Shown here: piece after piece, positions 32,158-33,240 of the stretch
Position numbering within the stretch: the stretch's first letter is position 1
Layout: each line of letters opens with the position of its first letter
Origin: Chloroflexota bacterium
GTDB taxonomy: Bacteria > Chloroflexota > Ktedonobacteria > Ktedonobacterales > JADMIN01
DNA: 33,240 nt
Assembly (NCBI GenBank): GCA_021814145.1
Contig: JAKAIY010000024.1
Coordinates: 1 to 33,240, forward strand
Reading direction: 5' to 3'
Program-made: the position numbers and the translations under genes
The notes under the pieces: model-generated
Told to the model about the DNA's origin: nothing
Databases searched by the model: none
What the model saw: only the letters and a program-made list of their open reading frames with translations

Positions 32158-33240
32158 ATGGCAGGAGCCGCGCGCTTCAGCGCGCCGCATGAGGAGATCG
32201 AGGAGGCGACAGTCGCCTGGCTGGGTGAGGCGATGGCGGAGGGGCGACTGACGGCGCTGCGCATCACAGAGATGTATCTGGAGCGCATCGCGGCGCTGAA
32301 CGAGACGGGGCCGGAATTGCGCGCGGTAATCGAAATCAATCCCGACGCGCTGGCGATCGCCGAGGCGCTCGACCGCGAGCGGGAGGCGTCAGGACCACGC
32401 GGGCCGCTACATGGCGTCCCGGTTCTGCTCAAGGACAACATAGACACCGCCGATCAGATGCTGACGACGGCGGGCTCGTTGGCGCTGGTGGACTCGCGCC
32501 CGGCGCGCGACTCCACGGTGGCGGAGCGGCTGCGCGCGGCGGGCGCTGTGCCGCTGGGCAAGGCCAACTTGAGCGAGTGGGCCAATTTCCGCTCCAGCTA
32601 TTCTTCCAGTGGATGGAGCGGGCGTGGCGGCCAGGCGCGCAACCCCTACGCGCTGGACCGGTCGCCCTGTGGCTCCAGCTCGGGCTCGGCGGTGGCGGTG
32701 GCGGCGAATCTGACGGCGGTCGCGCTGGGTACTGAGACGAACGGCTCGATCCTCTGTCCGGCGCATATCAACGGTGTGGTGGGCATCAAGCCAACCGTCG
32801 GGCTAACCAGCCGCGCGGGCGTGGTCCCGATCTCACACACGCAGGATACGGTGGGGCCGTTCGGGCGGACGGTAGCCGACGCGGCGGCGGTCCTGGGCGC
32901 GCTGACGGGCGTGGACCCGCGCGACCCGGCGACGGAGGCCAGCGCCGGGCGCTCCTTCACTGACTACACCCAGTTCCTGGACGTCAACGCGCTGCGTGGG
33001 GCGCGCATCGGCGTCGCGCGTGAGACGTTCTTCGGCTACAGCGAGAAGACGGATCCCATTGTGGAGGCGGCTATCGCGGCGCTTCGGGCCTGTGGCGCGG
33101 AAGTGGTTGACCCGGCGGATCTTCCCTCGGCGAAGGCGCTGGAAGAATCGCGCGCTGAGATGGAGGTCCTGCTCTATGAGTTCAAGGCCGACCTGAACGC
33201 CTATCTGGCGACACGCGGGCCGGAGGGCGCTGTGCGCTCA
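32158..33240 (+). CDS. amidase (amidase signature family), 3'-truncated
   Basis: 361 codons from the ATG at 32158 (GGGAGG 9 nt upstream) to the window edge without a stop, so the C-terminus is missing. The Ser-cisSer-Lys triad is recognisable: K92 in GVPVLLKDNID, the cis-Ser region SPCGSSSGSAVAVAANL (about S174) and the nucleophile S197 in GTETNGSILCPAHINGVVGIKPT. This is the amidase signature family (amide hydrolysis; includes GatA and many amidases). The glycine-serine-rich block reads CGSSSGS rather than the usual GGSSGGS, so some divergence is present. Members of 450-550 residues are usual. The specific substrate is not evident, and GatA is less likely because no gatB/gatC is in view. Confidence 0.92.
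   Translation, partial: MAGAARFSAPHEEIEEATVAWLGEAMAEGRLTALRITEMYLERIAALNETGPELRAVIEINPDALAIAEALDREREASGPRGPLHGVPVLLKDNIDTADQMLTTAGSLALVDSRPARDSTVAERLRAAGAVPLGKANLSEWANFRSSYSSSGWSGRGGQARNPYALDRSPCGSSSGSAVAVAANLTAVALGTETNGSILCPAHINGVVGIKPTVGLTSRAGVVPISHTQDTVGPFGRTVADAAAVLGALTGVDPRDPATEASAGRSFTDYTQFLDVNALRGARIGVARETFFGYSEKTDPIVEAAIAALRACGAEVVDPADLPSAKALEESRAEMEVLLYEFKADLNAYLATRGPEGAVRS

Overview
This is a GC-rich bacterial chromosome segment of ordinary genes with strong Shine-Dalgarno sites, frequent GTG/TTG starts, TTGACA/TATACT-type promoters and tRNA genes that encode their own CCA. A DUF4352 lipoprotein, a membrane-anchored BNR-repeat protein, a bacterial XPB helicase, a short Cys-Cys zinc-ribbon protein and a HipA-like/DUF3037 pair together suggest a Chloroflexota bacterium, probably Ktedonobacteria-like. 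That placement is inference from gene content. No marker gene in the window settles it.

Layout. 0-5.2 kb: 3' part of a PlsC-like acyltransferase, a reverse-strand HipA-like kinase/DUF3037 pair, a DUF4352 lipoprotein, a small unknown protein and a reverse-strand BNR/Asp-box membrane protein. 5.6-9.5 kb: an ABC-2 export operon (ATPase and a double-length permease), two small genes, and two decayed ABC-2 permease fragments. 9.6-12.2 kb: a less GC-rich reverse-strand cassette with a GT39-like membrane glycosyltransferase and a SAM methyltransferase. 12.7-15.3 kb: a second ABC exporter (reverse) with a near-consensus promoter far upstream, implying a leader of about 560 nt. 15.5-19.3 kb: a small HTH protein, an alpha/beta-hydrolase-fold protein lacking its nucleophile serine, an XPB helicase and a pRiA4b ORF-3-like protein, all forward. 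19.4-22.1 kb: YceI (reverse), a TTG-started zinc-ribbon gene behind a structured leader of about 300 nt, and RsgA (reverse). 22.6-27.0 kb: an AraC regulator divergent from an alcohol dehydrogenase/DUF2255/aldo-keto reductase/cupin cluster. 27.3-28.7 kb: an EamA transporter overlapping a NudE-like Nudix hydrolase. 28.8-30.6 kb: a four-helix SLATT-type membrane protein (DUF4231) convergent with a SLOG-like nucleotide-binding protein. 30.9-32.0 kb: divergent tRNA-Val(GAC) and tRNA-Ala(CGC). The Ala gene is followed by an endonuclease VII-family gene and then a second copy of the tRNA 3' end. 32.2 kb to the end: the 5' part of an amidase.

The most interesting stretch is 28.8-32.0 kb. The SLATT/SLOG pair matches the architecture predicted for nucleotide-sensing membrane effector (conflict) systems. 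Beside it, an element of about 836 bp is bounded by a 25-bp tRNA-Ala 3'-end repeat. Its only gene is a Holliday-junction-resolvase-like HNH nuclease, which contains a perfect 17-bp-arm palindrome in its own coding sequence. Other points of note are the pseudo-enzyme hydrolase, the permease debris forming a direct repeat around the glycosyltransferase/methyltransferase cassette, and two long leaders.
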